The notes under the pieces were generated by a model that made no database searches, was not told where the DNA came from, and saw nothing but the letters and a program-made list of their open reading frames with translations. A stretch of 64,000 bases of DNA from Terrabacter terrigena (GTDB taxonomy: Bacteria > Actinomycetota > Actinomycetes > Actinomycetales > Dermatophilaceae). The DNA is taken from contig NZ_JBHTKH010000003.1 in the NCBI RefSeq assembly GCF_042676085.1, forward strand, positions 283,474 through 347,473, in the 5' to 3' direction. This document shows positions 33,078-41,565 of the stretch, piece after piece (the stretch's first letter is position 1; each line of letters opens with the position of its first letter). The position numbers and the translations under genes were made by a program.

Positions 33078-33524
33078 TCATGGCACGTCGGCCCCGGCGC
33101 GCTCCACCAGGATCGCGAGCCGCGCCAGCGCCTCGCGGTTGCGCTGGTCGAGGGCAAGGTCTCTCAGGACGCGTGGGACGAGCAGCGCCGGGCCCTTCTT
33201 GGCGTCCTCCTCCATGGTGACCTCGGTGTCCTCGCCCTCTGCGCGGCAGGTGACCCGCACCACACCTTCGCCCGAGGGCCACGCACGCACCGTGAGCTCG
33301 AGCAGGTGGGGGCGTTCGGACCGCACCACGGTGGTGAGGTCGTTGATGAGCAGCGGCCAGGCGCCCACCGAGTGGTGGATCTCGGCGCCCTCTGCGGGCC
33401 ATCCCGGTGTCACGTCGCGCACGCGCGACGCGCCCACGACCCACTGGCTGTAGCTCCAGCCGTTTGCCAGGACGTCGAAGACCCTCTCGGGTGGGGCGTG
33501 GATGATCCGTCTGGTCGTGCTCAC
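33078..33524 (-). CDS. SRPBCC-family protein
   Basis: 148 aa from GTG 33524. START/Bet v 1-like cavity fold: starts STTRRIIHAPPERVFDVLANG, the common opening in which the helix-grip begins, then WVVGASRVRDVTPGWP, VVRSERPHLLELTVRAWP and EVTMEEDAKKGPALLVP. It likely binds a hydrophobic molecule. Its start overlaps the stop of the oxidoreductase gene (GTGA), so the pair is co-translated and may handle the same isoprenoid-like substrate. Confidence 0.85.
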   Translation of the reverse strand: MSTTRRIIHAPPERVFDVLANGWSYSQWVVGASRVRDVTPGWPAEGAEIHHSVGAWPLLINDLTTVVRSERPHLLELTVRAWPSGEGVVRVTCRAEGEDTEVTMEEDAKKGPALLVPRVLRDLALDQRNREALARLAILVERAGADVP

Positions 33525-35119
33525 GTTCGCCTCCAGGATGTGCGGAATCGGTTGTGCCACAGGGCCGCTCTGGCCGCGTTGGAGCCACAGGCGCCGTGCA
33601 CCCCGCCCCCCGGGTGCGCCGAGGCAGAGGCGAGGTAGAGGTTGCGGACGGGCGTCTCGGCCCGGCCCGACCCTGCGACGGGGCGGAAGACGAGCTGCTG
33701 GTGCAAGCCCGCCGTGCCGCCGTTGATGGCGCCACCGGCAAGGTTGCTGTCCAGGGCCTCCAGCTGTCTCGGACCCAGCACCCGGCGCGCCGTGATGCGG
33801 TTGCGGAAGCCCGGCGCCCGGCTCTCGATGCGGGCCTCCACCCGTTCGGCCATGGCCTCCAGGTCTGCGTCGTCCCACGTGCCGCGAACCCTGGGTAGCC
33901 CGTCGCCGTCGGTGGCGGCGTCACCACGGACGCGTTGCGGCACATGGGTGTACGCCCACAGTGACTCTCCCCCGGCCGGCACGCGCGTGGGGTCGGCGAC
34001 CCCCATCTGGCCGACGAGCAGGAACGGTCGCTCGGGCACCAGGCCGGCCGCCACCTTGGCGCCGGTGAGCGACAGCTGGTCGAGGGAGTCGGCGACGTGC
34101 ACCGTCCCGGGCATCGACTCTGGCGCGCCCTCCCACGGCACCGGGGCGTCGAGCGCCCAGTCGACCTTCACCGTCGAGGGGTCCCACTCGAACCGCTGCA
34201 TGCGGTGACGCAGCCTCGCGGGCAGGTCGTCCCACCCGACCAGCCCGCCGTACAGCGCCGGCGCCGACACGTCCGCGAGCACCGCTCGCCGAGCCGTGAT
34301 CTCCCGCCCCGCGGTGCGCACGGAGACCGCCCGCCCACCTTCCACGCGTACGCCGACGGCCGGCTCGCCGAGACTCAGCTCGCCGCCCTTCTGCTCGAGA
34401 CGGCGCACCATCGCACCGGAGAAGCTCGCCGCCCCACCGCGGGGCACGGGGAATCCCACGCTCTGGCCGAGCAGGACGAGGAGCAGGCCCATGGCGGCCG
34501 ACCCCGGCGACTCCAGTCCGATGTCGGCGTGCGCCGCGTTGCCCGCGACGAGCAGTCGCGCCGCCTCGCCGCCGAACAGCTTCTCCACGAGCGTGCGCGC
34601 CGGCATGAGCATCTCGCGCACGAGCTCGAACCCGCCGGGCCGAAGGACCCGGCGGGCCAGGCCGGCACCTCCCCGGACGGGTGGGAAGGGGGTCAGGAGG
34701 CAGCGGATGAGGTCGTCGCCGACGCGGTCCCACGTCTCGCAGAGCTTCAGCCAGGCCTCGCCGTCGCCGGAGCAGTCGGCATCGAGCGAGACCGCGGTGT
34801 CGTGCCGGTCGCGGTGCAGCACCCCCCACCGACCGCCCGGGAAGGAGTGCCCGACGACCGACGGCGCCTGCACCCACTCGAGTCCGTGCTGCTCGAGCTC
34901 GAGGCCACGGATCGTCGGGGAGCCCGCCGCGAGCGGGTAGAACGAGCTGAAGGTGTCATGCACGTGGCCGGGGGCGACGGTGTCGTCGCTCCACACCGCG
35001 CCACCGGGACGGTCCTGCTCCTCGAGCACGACCACCGACCAGCCCGCGTCGACGAGAAGGTTGGCGGCCACGAGGCCGTTGGGTCCGCTGCCGATCACCA
35101 CGGCGTCGGTCGTCGTCAC
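33521..35119 (-). CDS. Phytoene-desaturase-like FAD-dependent oxidoreductase
   Basis: 532 aa from GTG 35119 (GAGAGGAC site upstream). The FAD-binding dinucleotide motif VVIGSGPNGLVAANLLVDAG (residues 8-27) and the following VVVLEEQDRPGGAVWSD are those of the CrtI/amine-oxidase superfamily. The C-terminal NLYLASASAHPGGGVHGACG is the typical FAD-contact motif of CrtI-type enzymes. No carotenoid synthase gene lies nearby, so it may not be a carotenoid enzyme; this subgroup also includes oxidases of unknown substrate. An exact SigB/F-type promoter lies at 35158-35183. Coupled with the SRPBCC gene. Confidence 0.88.
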   Translation of the reverse strand: MTTTDAVVIGSGPNGLVAANLLVDAGWSVVVLEEQDRPGGAVWSDDTVAPGHVHDTFSSFYPLAAGSPTIRGLELEQHGLEWVQAPSVVGHSFPGGRWGVLHRDRHDTAVSLDADCSGDGEAWLKLCETWDRVGDDLIRCLLTPFPPVRGGAGLARRVLRPGGFELVREMLMPARTLVEKLFGGEAARLLVAGNAAHADIGLESPGSAAMGLLLVLLGQSVGFPVPRGGAASFSGAMVRRLEQKGGELSLGEPAVGVRVEGGRAVSVRTAGREITARRAVLADVSAPALYGGLVGWDDLPARLRHRMQRFEWDPSTVKVDWALDAPVPWEGAPESMPGTVHVADSLDQLSLTGAKVAAGLVPERPFLLVGQMGVADPTRVPAGGESLWAYTHVPQRVRGDAATDGDGLPRVRGTWDDADLEAMAERVEARIESRAPGFRNRITARRVLGPRQLEALDSNLAGGAINGGTAGLHQQLVFRPVAGSGRAETPVRNLYLASASAHPGGGVHGACGSNAARAALWHNRFRTSWRRT

Positions 35120-35157
35120 GTCGTCCTCTCGATGGCCGGTGCGCTGCCGCTCGTCTC

Positions 35158-35183
35158 CTACCCGGGCCGCGGGACGAGCAAAC
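35158..35183 (-). promoter_or_regulatory. SigB/SigF-type promoter of the oxidoreductase-SRPBCC operon
   Basis: Minus strand: GTTT (35183-35180), 16 nt, GGGTAG (35163-35158), an exact match 38 nt before GTG 35119. Confidence 0.75.
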
Positions 35184-35220
35184 GCGTTACGACCGGGCAC
35201 GCGGCGGGCACGGCGCAGGG

Positions 35221-35939
35221 GTGCAGACACCACCGAGGCTCCCCGGGCCGGCCCCGCTCGTCCTCGTGACGGGCGCCTCGAGCGGTGTCGGCCTCGCCAC
35301 CGCGCACCGGCTGGCGCGTCGGGGCAGCGCCTCGCCCTCGGGGCCGCGTGGGTCGGCACCGTGCCCGTCGACGTGCGCGACGACGCTGCTGTGGGCCGCT
35401 CGCTCGAGGACCTGACCGCGTCGCGGGGGCCGCTCGACGCCGTCGTGTCCAGCGCGGGCGTCGTGGCGTACGGCCGCCTCGACGAGCTGGAGGCGTCGCT
35501 GTTCGACGGGGTGGTCGCCACCAACCTGCTCGGGTCGGCGAACGTGCTCCGGCACGCCCTGCCGGGCATGCGTGCCCAGATCTACCGGCAGGCGGCGTAC
35601 GCGGGTGGGCCGGCCGGGCGGCCGCCCCCGGTGGTCTGGTCGGCCGACAAGGCGGCACGAGTCGTCGTGTGCACACTCGACCACCCCAGGCCGGTCGTCC
35701 ACGGAGGGGGCCTCGACGCAGTGACGCGCCTCGGCTTCACCCTCCTTCCACGCGTGTACGACGCCTGGGTCGGCCCGCTCTTCGCCCGTCTCGCGTCCGA
35801 CCCCCTGACGCGCCTGCCCGCCCAGGCGGGCAACGTCGCGCAGAGTGCGCCCGAGGGCAACCGGCTCGGCGGCGGCCATGGTTCAGGGCTGCGGGCTGCG
35901 GTGGCGACGACCACCTCCCTGTTCCGCAGCCGTCGCTGA
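35221..35939 (+). pseudogene. Decayed SDR-family oxidoreductase gene
   Basis: From GTG 35221 the frame reads LVLVTGASSGVGLATAHRLARRG, a normal SDR cofactor motif, then breaks near 35320. The SDR sequence resumes in another frame (VPVDVRDDAAVGRSLEDL, DAVVSSAGVVAYGRLDELEA, VVATNLLGSANVLRHALPGM) without the usual 30 residues between. After MRAQ it jumps to IYRQAAYAGGPAGRPPP, omitting about 60 residues that should hold the Ser-Tyr-Lys active site. The remaining C-terminal part is well preserved up to LFRSRR and TGA at 35937-35939. It therefore cannot be an active dehydrogenase. It is divergent from the oxidoreductase gene at 35119. Confidence 0.8.
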
Positions 35940-36082
35940 CGCCGAGCCCGTGGGCTGCTGGGACGACGAGTGCCTGGGTCGAGATCTCCTCGGTCTCTCC
36001 CGATGCGGTCTTGGCGCAAGCGCATCGAAACCGTCGCTGCCGTCGCCGACCCGTGGCGCTCGGAGACGGGTGGCGTGCGAGC

Positions 36083-36111
36083 GGGGCCGGGCGCTCCCAG
36101 CGCCCGGCCCC
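36083..36111. terminator. Terminator between the SDR remnant and the envelope operon
   Basis: A perfect 13-bp stem (36083-36095 with 36099-36111, arm GGGGCCGGGCGCT) with a 3-nt loop lies between convergent coding regions, 27 nt beyond the stop of the minus-strand operon. Confidence 0.7.
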
Positions 36112-36138
36112 TCGTCACACGCGTCGACGGCGTCGCCG

Positions 36139-36813
36139 TCAGCCCTGGGCCTGGTCCTTGACGGTGCCCGCCGACTGGGACGCGCTGTCTCGTACGTCGC
36201 TGGCAGCCTGCTGCCCCTCCTGCTTGACGTCGTCGGCAGCCGAGCGTGCGGTGTCCTTGACGGACTCCACGGCCTCCTGCGCAGGCTGCCTGAGGCGGTC
36301 TGCGGACTCGCTCGCGACGTCCTTGACCGTGCTCTGCGCCTCCTCGAGCACCGGCTGCGCTCGGTCCTTCGCGGACTCAGCCAGCCGGCGCTCCTTCTCG
36401 GACGCCGGCAGCAGCGATCCCACGAGCCAGCCTGCGGCGAGGGCCACGAGGCCAGCAGCGAGCGGGTTGCCCTGCGTCTTGCGCTGGACGGTGTGTCCCG
36501 CCTGTTGAGCGGTGTCGGTGACCCCGCGTGCCATGTCGGACGCGTGGTCGCCCACGCCATGGGCGACGCCGGACGCCTTGTCGCCCGCCTCCGAGGCGGT
36601 GCCCATCACGTGGTCGCGCAGCCGGCTCGCCCGGCCCTTGACCTTCTCGGCCTGCCGGTGGGCGATGTGGCCCGGCGTCACGGACTCGCCGAGCGCGTTG
36701 ACGTCGCGGCTCAGGCCTGCACGCGTGCGCTCGATGTCAGCCCGGATGGCATCGGGGTCGTTGCTCGCCGGCCCGTCCGCCGGCCCGTTCGTGGTCGGGT
36801 ACTCGATGGTCAT
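36139..36813 (-). CDS. DUF3618-family membrane protein with amphipathic repeats
   Basis: 224 aa. DPDAIRADIERTRAGLSRDVNALGE (residues about 19-43) is the DUF3618 signature, followed by basic helices and one membrane span near 120-135 (AAGLVALAAGWLVGSLLP). The C-terminal half is a run of Ala/Glu/Lys 11-mer-like repeats (EEAQSTVKDVASESADRL, QEAVESVKDTARSAADDVK) as in LEA or apolipoprotein-like stress proteins. ATG 36813 overlaps the preceding stop (ATGA). Last gene of the three-gene operon. Confidence 0.88.
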   Translation of the reverse strand: MTIEYPTTNGPADGPASNDPDAIRADIERTRAGLSRDVNALGESVTPGHIAHRQAEKVKGRASRLRDHVMGTASEAGDKASGVAHGVGDHASDMARGVTDTAQQAGHTVQRKTQGNPLAAGLVALAAGWLVGSLLPASEKERRLAESAKDRAQPVLEEAQSTVKDVASESADRLRQPAQEAVESVKDTARSAADDVKQEGQQAASDVRDSASQSAGTVKDQAQG

Positions 36814-37289
36814 GAGGTCTCCTCGTTTCCCTTCAGCGCGTTCGGGACCTGCTTGGCGGTCTCGGTCGTGCGCGGCAGTCCTTGGATCTGCTTGCTGTTC
36901 TTGCGGCCGGCGGCAGCCAGCACGGCGGCGGCGATGCCCCAGACCGCCATGACGATCACGGCGGCCCAGCCCCGGCTCTCGAGGGCGCTCGACAGGAACT
37001 CCCACACGGCGATCGACAGGAACAGGAGGGCCATCCAGCCGGCAAGAGCCGCAGCTCCGAACTGCCCTGCTGCCTTGCCGGCTCGCTTGGCCGAGTCACG
37101 TACCTCGGCCTTCGCCAGCTCGACCTCCTGGCGCATCAGGGTGCTGAGGCCCTGGGAGATGTCGCCGACGAGCTCGCCGATGGAGGCGTGCTCGGCCTTC
37201 TCGTGGGAGCTCTCGTGCGGCCCGGCGTACGGAGCACCTTGGGCGCCGAGACCGCCGGGGCCGAGCTCGTCGCGGGGAACGGTGCTCAT
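36810..37289 (-). CDS. Phage-holin-like membrane protein (DUF1469 type)
   Basis: 159 aa. A hydrophilic N-terminus leads to ASIGELVGDISQGLSTLMRQEVELAKAEV, the typical coiled segment of the family, then two membrane spans (GWMALLFLSIAVWEFL and AAVIVMAVWGIAAAVLAAAG). These proteins are called holin superfamily III but are chromosomal envelope proteins in actinobacteria, not lysis proteins. Both ends overlap neighbours by 4 nt, so it is co-translated with them. Confidence 0.88.
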   Translation of the reverse strand: MSTVPRDELGPGGLGAQGAPYAGPHESSHEKAEHASIGELVGDISQGLSTLMRQEVELAKAEVRDSAKRAGKAAGQFGAAALAGWMALLFLSIAVWEFLSSALESRGWAAVIVMAVWGIAAAVLAAAGRKNSKQIQGLPRTTETAKQVPNALKGNEETS

Positions 37290-38158
37290 CCGCGAGCCCC
37301 GCTCTCCCCCTCGCCGTAGGGCACTTCCGTCGCGGACGGGCGCGGGACATCGGTCAGGCCATCGGTCGCCGTGGTGACCGCGTGCGTGTCGGTGTCGCGG
37401 ACTCCCACGGTGTAGGGCTCCGACCGCACGGGCGCCACGTCCGGCGGGACACCCACCGAGGTGGCACCTGTCGGGTATGCGCCCATGGAGCCACCCGACG
37501 GGTAGCCGGCGACCGCGTCCTGCGCCCCCGGGGCGTACCCGGTCGCACCGGAGGTCTGCTGGTCCGGACCACCCGCGGAGAGCCCGCGCGTCAGGCGGCC
37601 GCCCAGCAGGCCGATGGCGGCAGCCCCGAGCAGGAAGGCCCCGGGGCGTCGGCGGGCCAGCGAGCGCACCTCGTCCAGGATCTCGCCCGGCTGCCTGTTG
37701 TCGAGCCAGTCGGCGAAGGACGAGGCACGGTCGGCCGCCTGGTGTGCCGCCTCTCCGGCGATGCCCTGCTGCTGGGAGCTGGAGCCCATCTGGCGCAGCT
37801 CGTCCGCGAGCGAGCGCAGGCCCCCGACGGCACGCTGGCCCTGGGAGGACGCGTGGCCGTCGAGCTCCGTACGCACCAGGTCGAAGAGCTGGCGCAGCTG
37901 CGTGGTGGCCTCGGACACGACGTCCTTGGCGCCCGAGGCCGCGGTCTCGGCAACGTGGCGCCCGCTGTCGGCGGCGTCGGACGCCACCGATTTCGCCTCC
38001 TCACCGGCGGTCGCTGCCGTCGAGCCCGATCCTTGGCCGCCCGTGGAGGAGGCACCGAGCGAGCTGGCGCCTCCACCCGCGGCCGACAGGCCCGACGTCG
38101 ACGAAGCCCCGGAGGTCAGGTCATCGGGAACCGTTGTCTCATAAGGTCGTTCGGTCAT
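37286..38158 (-). CDS. Envelope-associated coiled protein of the DUF3618/holin operon
   Basis: 290 aa from ATG 38158. A Ser/Gly/Ala-rich first 45 residues, then a long helical region with alternating charges (ATTQLRQLFDLVRTELDGHAS, LADELRQMGSSSQQQGI, ASSFADWLDNRQPGEILDEV), a short hydrophobic segment (GAFLLGAAAIGLLGGRL) near 190, and a Pro/Gly/Thr-rich tail. It usually precedes the holin-like and DUF3618 genes in actinobacteria. It probably forms a peripheral coiled structure at the membrane. First gene of the operon; its stop overlaps the next start. Confidence 0.8.
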   Translation of the reverse strand: MTERPYETTVPDDLTSGASSTSGLSAAGGGASSLGASSTGGQGSGSTAATAGEEAKSVASDAADSGRHVAETAASGAKDVVSEATTQLRQLFDLVRTELDGHASSQGQRAVGGLRSLADELRQMGSSSQQQGIAGEAAHQAADRASSFADWLDNRQPGEILDEVRSLARRRPGAFLLGAAAIGLLGGRLTRGLSAGGPDQQTSGATGYAPGAQDAVAGYPSGGSMGAYPTGATSVGVPPDVAPVRSEPYTVGVRDTDTHAVTTATDGLTDVPRPSATEVPYGEGESGARG

Positions 38159-38243
38159 GGATCCTTGTCCCTTCATCGGTCGCCCACCGTGCGGCCCCGT
38201 TCTCGAGCCACGATGTGGCGGGCGATGCTGTCACGCGGTTGGG

Positions 38244-38268
38244 GTACCCAAGGTTGTGGGGCTCAAGC
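38244..38268 (-). promoter_or_regulatory. Near-match SigB/SigF-type promoter of the envelope operon
   Basis: Minus strand: GCTT (38268-38265), 15 nt, GGGTAC (38249-38244), 85 nt before ATG 38158. One -35 mismatch. Confidence 0.5.
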
Positions 38269-38384
38269 GCCCGTCGACCCCCTGATCTGAATGTGCTGGC
38301 GCGGGGTACGAGGGATGGTTGGGCTGGGTAAGGACGGTTTGGGCCCGGGAGCCGGGCCACCCCGTCACCGCCCCGAGGAGCGCC

Positions 38385-38882
38385 ATGTCCCACGACGCCA
38401 TCGTCCTGTTGAAGAACGACCACCAGGAGGTGCGCAAGCAGTTCCGGGCCTTCCGCAAGGCCGGCCTCACGCCGGTCCAGAAGCAGACCATCGTCGACTC
38501 GATCCTCGAGCTGCTGACCGTGCACACCTACGTCGAGAACGAGGTGATGTACCCGCGAGTCCGGCAGCTGCTGCCCGACCTCGAGGACGACGTGCTCGAG
38601 TCGTACGAGGAGCACCACGTCGCGGACGTGCTGTGCATGGAGCTGGCCACGATGGACGCCACCGACGAGCGCTTCGACGCCAAGACCACCGTCCTCATCG
38701 AGAACGTGGAGCACCACATGGAGGAGGAGGAGCAGGAGTGGTTCCCCAAGGTGCGTGAAGGCCTCGGCCGCAAGCAGCTGCAGGAGCTCGGCGAGGAGCT
38801 GCTCGAGGCGAGGAAGCGCGCACCGCGCCGTCCCGAGCAGCCGAGCGCCATGAAGAAGGCCGTCGACGCCGTCATCTCCTGA
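38385..38882 (+). CDS. Hemerythrin-domain protein
   Basis: 165 aa from ATG 38385 (GAGGAGCGCC site). An HHE four-helix bundle with the usual ligand spacing: LLKNDHQEVRKQF (His near 14), LTVHTYVENEVMYP (His and Glu), EEHHVADVL and ENVEHHMEEEEQEWFPKV. It binds a di-iron centre that senses or holds oxygen, peroxide or NO. The C-terminal tail is basic (RKRAPRRPEQPS). Located between the envelope operon and the DUF2231 gene in the stress block, but I see no convincing SigB/F box directly upstream. Confidence 0.9.
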   Translation: MSHDAIVLLKNDHQEVRKQFRAFRKAGLTPVQKQTIVDSILELLTVHTYVENEVMYPRVRQLLPDLEDDVLESYEEHHVADVLCMELATMDATDERFDAKTTVLIENVEHHMEEEEQEWFPKVREGLGRKQLQELGEELLEARKRAPRRPEQPSAMKKAVDAVIS

Positions 38883-38890
38883 CGGTCGGC

Positions 38891-38915
38891 GTTCGAGCAC
38901 CTGCCGACCGGGTAG
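38891..38915 (+). promoter_or_regulatory. Near-match SigB/SigF-type promoter of the DUF2231 gene
   Basis: GTTC (38891-38894), 15 nt, GGGTAG (38910-38915). The -10 element ends 9 nt before ATG 38925, consistent with a leaderless transcript. One -35 mismatch. Confidence 0.5.
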
Positions 38916-38924
38916 GGGCCCGGC

Positions 38925-39512
38925 ATGGAACCGTCACACACCACGACGTCCGGGCCGGGTCCCGCCGTCGGTCTCGTCGAGCGGCTCGTGGAGGGTCGCC
39001 CCTCGCTCGATGCGGCCGCCACCGCCCTCGCGCCCCTCTCCGCCCACCTCCGCGGCACCGGCGCCTGGCGCCGCCTCGTCACCGGTGAGGCCATGGGCCA
39101 CGCCGCCCACCCCTTCGTCACCGACCTGCCGATCGGCTTCTGGACGTCGTCGGCGCTGCTCGACCTCGTCGGTGGACCCGGCGCCGCGGCCGCGTCCCGA
39201 CGCCTCGTCGGCGCCGGACTCGCCACGGCGCCGGCCGCCGCGCTGACCGGGGTGGCCGAGTACGCCGGTATCGGGTCGAGACCGCGTCGCGTCGCGGTCG
39301 TGCACGCCGGGCTCAACGTCGTGTCGCTGGGGCTGTATGCCGCCTCGTGGGCCGCGCGGCCACGCCACCGTCGCCGCGGGGTGGCGCTGGGACTGGCCGG
39401 GCTCTCGGTGGCGGGTCTGTCGGCATACCTAGGTGGGCATCTCGCCATCGGCGAGAAGGTCGGCACGACAACGGTGTCCACGGGTTCGCCCGACGAGCTC
39501 AACGAGCCCTGA
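38925..39512 (+). CDS. DUF2231 membrane protein
   Basis: 195 aa. The conserved start of the DUF2231 domain, GHAAHPFVTDLPIGFWTSS (residues about 58-76), is followed by four membrane spans (SALLDLVGG, LATAPAAALTGVAEYAG, VHAGLNVVSLGLYAASW, ALGLAGLSVAGLSAYLGGHL). Histidines lie near the membrane surface at the first and last spans, as in putative haem or metal-binding relatives. The first 55 residues are cytoplasmic and variable. ATG 38925 is very close to a SigB/F-like box. Confidence 0.88.
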   Translation: MEPSHTTTSGPGPAVGLVERLVEGRPSLDAAATALAPLSAHLRGTGAWRRLVTGEAMGHAAHPFVTDLPIGFWTSSALLDLVGGPGAAAASRRLVGAGLATAPAAALTGVAEYAGIGSRPRRVAVVHAGLNVVSLGLYAASWAARPRHRRRGVALGLAGLSVAGLSAYLGGHLAIGEKVGTTTVSTGSPDELNEP

Positions 39513-39578
39513 CACCCTGTCCGACATCAGCGCAGGCTCCGGGACCGCGTCCTGGACTCCCGTCGCCGAGCTCGGAGG

Positions 39579-40307
39579 TCAGTCGTGCGGGTCCGTCTCG
39601 TCGGTGTCTCCTGCACCCGCGTACGCCTCCACCACGGCACGGGCGAGGACACCGATGGGGACCCCGGCCCGCGCCGCGGCCTCGCGCAGACGGGTCTCGG
39701 CCTCGTTCGGGTCGGAGACGCCTTCGGCGATCAGGACGCCGATGGCCTGGTCGACCATGCGAGCCTCCCTGAGGTTCGACACGCCACGCGTGGCCTCGAT
39801 CCTGGTCCGGAACTCGAGGTCTGCGTTGTGCACCGCGCCCGCGGGCCACGCCCCGAACAGGGCTGCGAGGTGCTCGACGTGACCGTCGAAGGTCCGGTGG
39901 CCAGAGCCGTAGAAGTTGGCGCCACCGGTGACCACGCCGTTGCGCAGGAAGGGCAGGGACAGGCTGCTGCGCACCCCACGGGCCGCGGTCGCCAGCGCGA
40001 ACGTCTGCCAGGTCTCTTCGTCGAAGAGGCTATCCGCGGTCGTCTCGATGACGTCTGCCGTCAGGGCCGCTCGGGTGCAGGGGCCGGCCTCGAGGTACTG
40101 CATGCCGTCGAGCACCGCGACGTCCAGGTCGCTCGCCACGTAGGTGAGCACCAGGTTGTCGACCAGCAGGCCCAGGCTCACCCCCATCAGCTCGGGGACC
40201 CTCCGCCTCGCCTCGTCGACCAGGCGCCGCAGGTCCTCCCGGAGCCTGGTGTCGCCGTACCTCTCGAGCTCCTCGAGTGCCTCGTCGGTCCCAGGGGTCG
40301 GCTCCAT
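39579..40307 (-). CDS. GAF and ANTAR domain transcription antiterminator (1)
   Basis: 242 aa. A GAF-like sensory domain (about 25-165, ending AAGAVHNADLEFRTRIE) is followed by an ANTAR domain (about 170-235): REARMVDQAIGVLIAEGVSD and EAETRLREAAARAGVP, with the conserved Ala/Gly/Arg pattern that grips twin-hairpin RNA antiterminators. It probably controls nearby transcripts by antitermination in response to an unknown signal. ATG 40307. A weak GTAT-N15-GGGTAG box lies upstream (40341-40317, minus). Adjacent to the glycosyltransferase cluster, on the opposite strand. Confidence 0.88.
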   Translation of the reverse strand: MEPTPGTDEALEELERYGDTRLREDLRRLVDEARRRVPELMGVSLGLLVDNLVLTYVASDLDVAVLDGMQYLEAGPCTRAALTADVIETTADSLFDEETWQTFALATAARGVRSSLSLPFLRNGVVTGGANFYGSGHRTFDGHVEHLAALFGAWPAGAVHNADLEFRTRIEATRGVSNLREARMVDQAIGVLIAEGVSDPNEAETRLREAAARAGVPIGVLARAVVEAYAGAGDTDETDPHD

Positions 40308-40350
40308 GACGCTCCCCTACCCAGCGCCGAGGCGGTCATACCGCGCCGAC

Positions 40351-40376
40351 GTCTGAGGCCCTGCCCGAACGGGTAC
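40351..40376 (+). promoter_or_regulatory. Possible SigB/SigF-type promoter of the glycosyltransferase operon
   Basis: GTCT (40351-40354), 16 nt, GGGTAC (40371-40376). One -35 mismatch. If used, transcription would begin near 40384, where an in-frame GTG lies; the better ribosome-site-supported start is at 40468. Confidence 0.4.
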
Positions 40377-40467
40377 CCACCGTGTGGTGGCTCCAGAAAC
40401 GCGGCCCCCCTCCGCGCCGGCGCCCCCTCACTCGGCGCGCGGTGTGCCTGCCCTGAAAGGCACTCAG

Positions 40468-41565
40468 TTGAGCCCAGTCATCGCTTCGGTCCCCTCGAAC
40501 CACGTCTACGTGCGTCACCTGGGCGCACCGGACGGGGACCCCACGGTCAGCCGCCTCCCCGACCCGAGGCCGAGGGCGGACGTGCCGGACGCACAGTGGT
40601 GGCCTCCACGCATGCTGGAGCCGGGATGGGTAGGCAGCCACGCACATGAGTTCGACCTCATGCACGTCCATTTCGGCTTCGATGCCGTATCGCCCACCGA
40701 GCTCGCGGAGCTGACTGCGGAGCTGCGACGGAACAACCGGCCGCTCGTCGTGACCGTCCACGACCTGCGGAACCCGCATCACGTGGAGCCGACCCTGCAC
40801 GACGCCCAGCTGGGCGTGCTCGTCGAGGCATCGGACGCCGTGCTGACGCTGACGACGGGCGCCGCCGCGGAGATCCGTCGGCGGTGGGCGCGAGAGGCGC
40901 TGGTGGTCCCCCACCCACACGTCGTGGAGGAGGAGCGTGCCGCACGGCCGCGACCGCCTCACGAGGGCTTCGTCATCGGCGTGCACGTGAAGAGCCTGCG
41001 CGCCGGCATGGACCCGCTTCCCGTCGTCGACCAGGTGGTCGAGGTCCTGGGCGACCTGCCGGGGGCGCGGCTGCGGGTGGACGCCCACACGGACGTCATG
41101 ACGCCCGGACACGAGCGTCACGCAGCCGACGTCGAGGCGCACCTGCGCCGACTCGAGGCGGCGGGCCTCGTCGACCTGTACGTGCACGACTACTTCACCG
41201 ACGACGAGCTGTGGGACTACCTCCAGTCGCTGGACGTGTCGGTGCTGCCCTATCGCTTCGGCACCCACTCGGGGTGGCTGGAGGCCTGCTACGACCTCGG
41301 CACGGTGGTCGCCGCCCCCGACTGCGGCTACTACGCCGACCAGCGGCCGTGCCTGTCGTATGCCGTACCGAGCGCCCAGCGGGTCGGGTCCCGGGCGCCC
41401 GCGCTCGGAGTCGCCCTGCGCCGGGCTTTCGACGAGCGCCCACAGTGGCGAGCCGATCCCCACGAGCGGCGACGCGAGCGCTCCGAGATCGCACGCGTGC
41501 ACGAGCAGGTCTATGCGGACGTGCTTGCGACAGCGCGGACCAGGGGTGCCGTGTGCACGTCGTGA
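40468..41565 (+). CDS. Glycosyltransferase (first of four)
   Basis: 365 aa from TTG 40468. IASVPSNHVYVRHLG sits at the N-terminus, GFDAVSPTELAEL and NNRPLVVTVHDLRNPHH follow, and the C-terminal nucleotide-binding lobe contains DAVLTLTTGAAAEIRRRW, GVHVKSLRAG, then SLDVSVLPYRFGTHSGWLEACYDLG, which is the E-x7-E-like acceptor region of GT4-type enzymes. It is a GT-B fold protein. TTG is chosen for its GAAAGG ribosome site 8 nt upstream; GTG 40384 and GTG 40444 are alternatives in the same frame. The next gene begins 13 nt before this stop. Confidence 0.8.
   Translation: MSPVIASVPSNHVYVRHLGAPDGDPTVSRLPDPRPRADVPDAQWWPPRMLEPGWVGSHAHEFDLMHVHFGFDAVSPTELAELTAELRRNNRPLVVTVHDLRNPHHVEPTLHDAQLGVLVEASDAVLTLTTGAAAEIRRRWAREALVVPHPHVVEEERAARPRPPHEGFVIGVHVKSLRAGMDPLPVVDQVVEVLGDLPGARLRVDAHTDVMTPGHERHAADVEAHLRRLEAAGLVDLYVHDYFTDDELWDYLQSLDVSVLPYRFGTHSGWLEACYDLGTVVAAPDCGYYADQRPCLSYAVPSAQRVGSRAPALGVALRRAFDERPQWRADPHERRRERSEIARVHEQVYADVLATARTRGAVCTS

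Noticed and set aside
36810..37289. Holin-like gene as a sign of a prophage.
   Set aside because: No other phage gene is present, and this holin-like family is a chromosomal envelope protein in actinobacteria.
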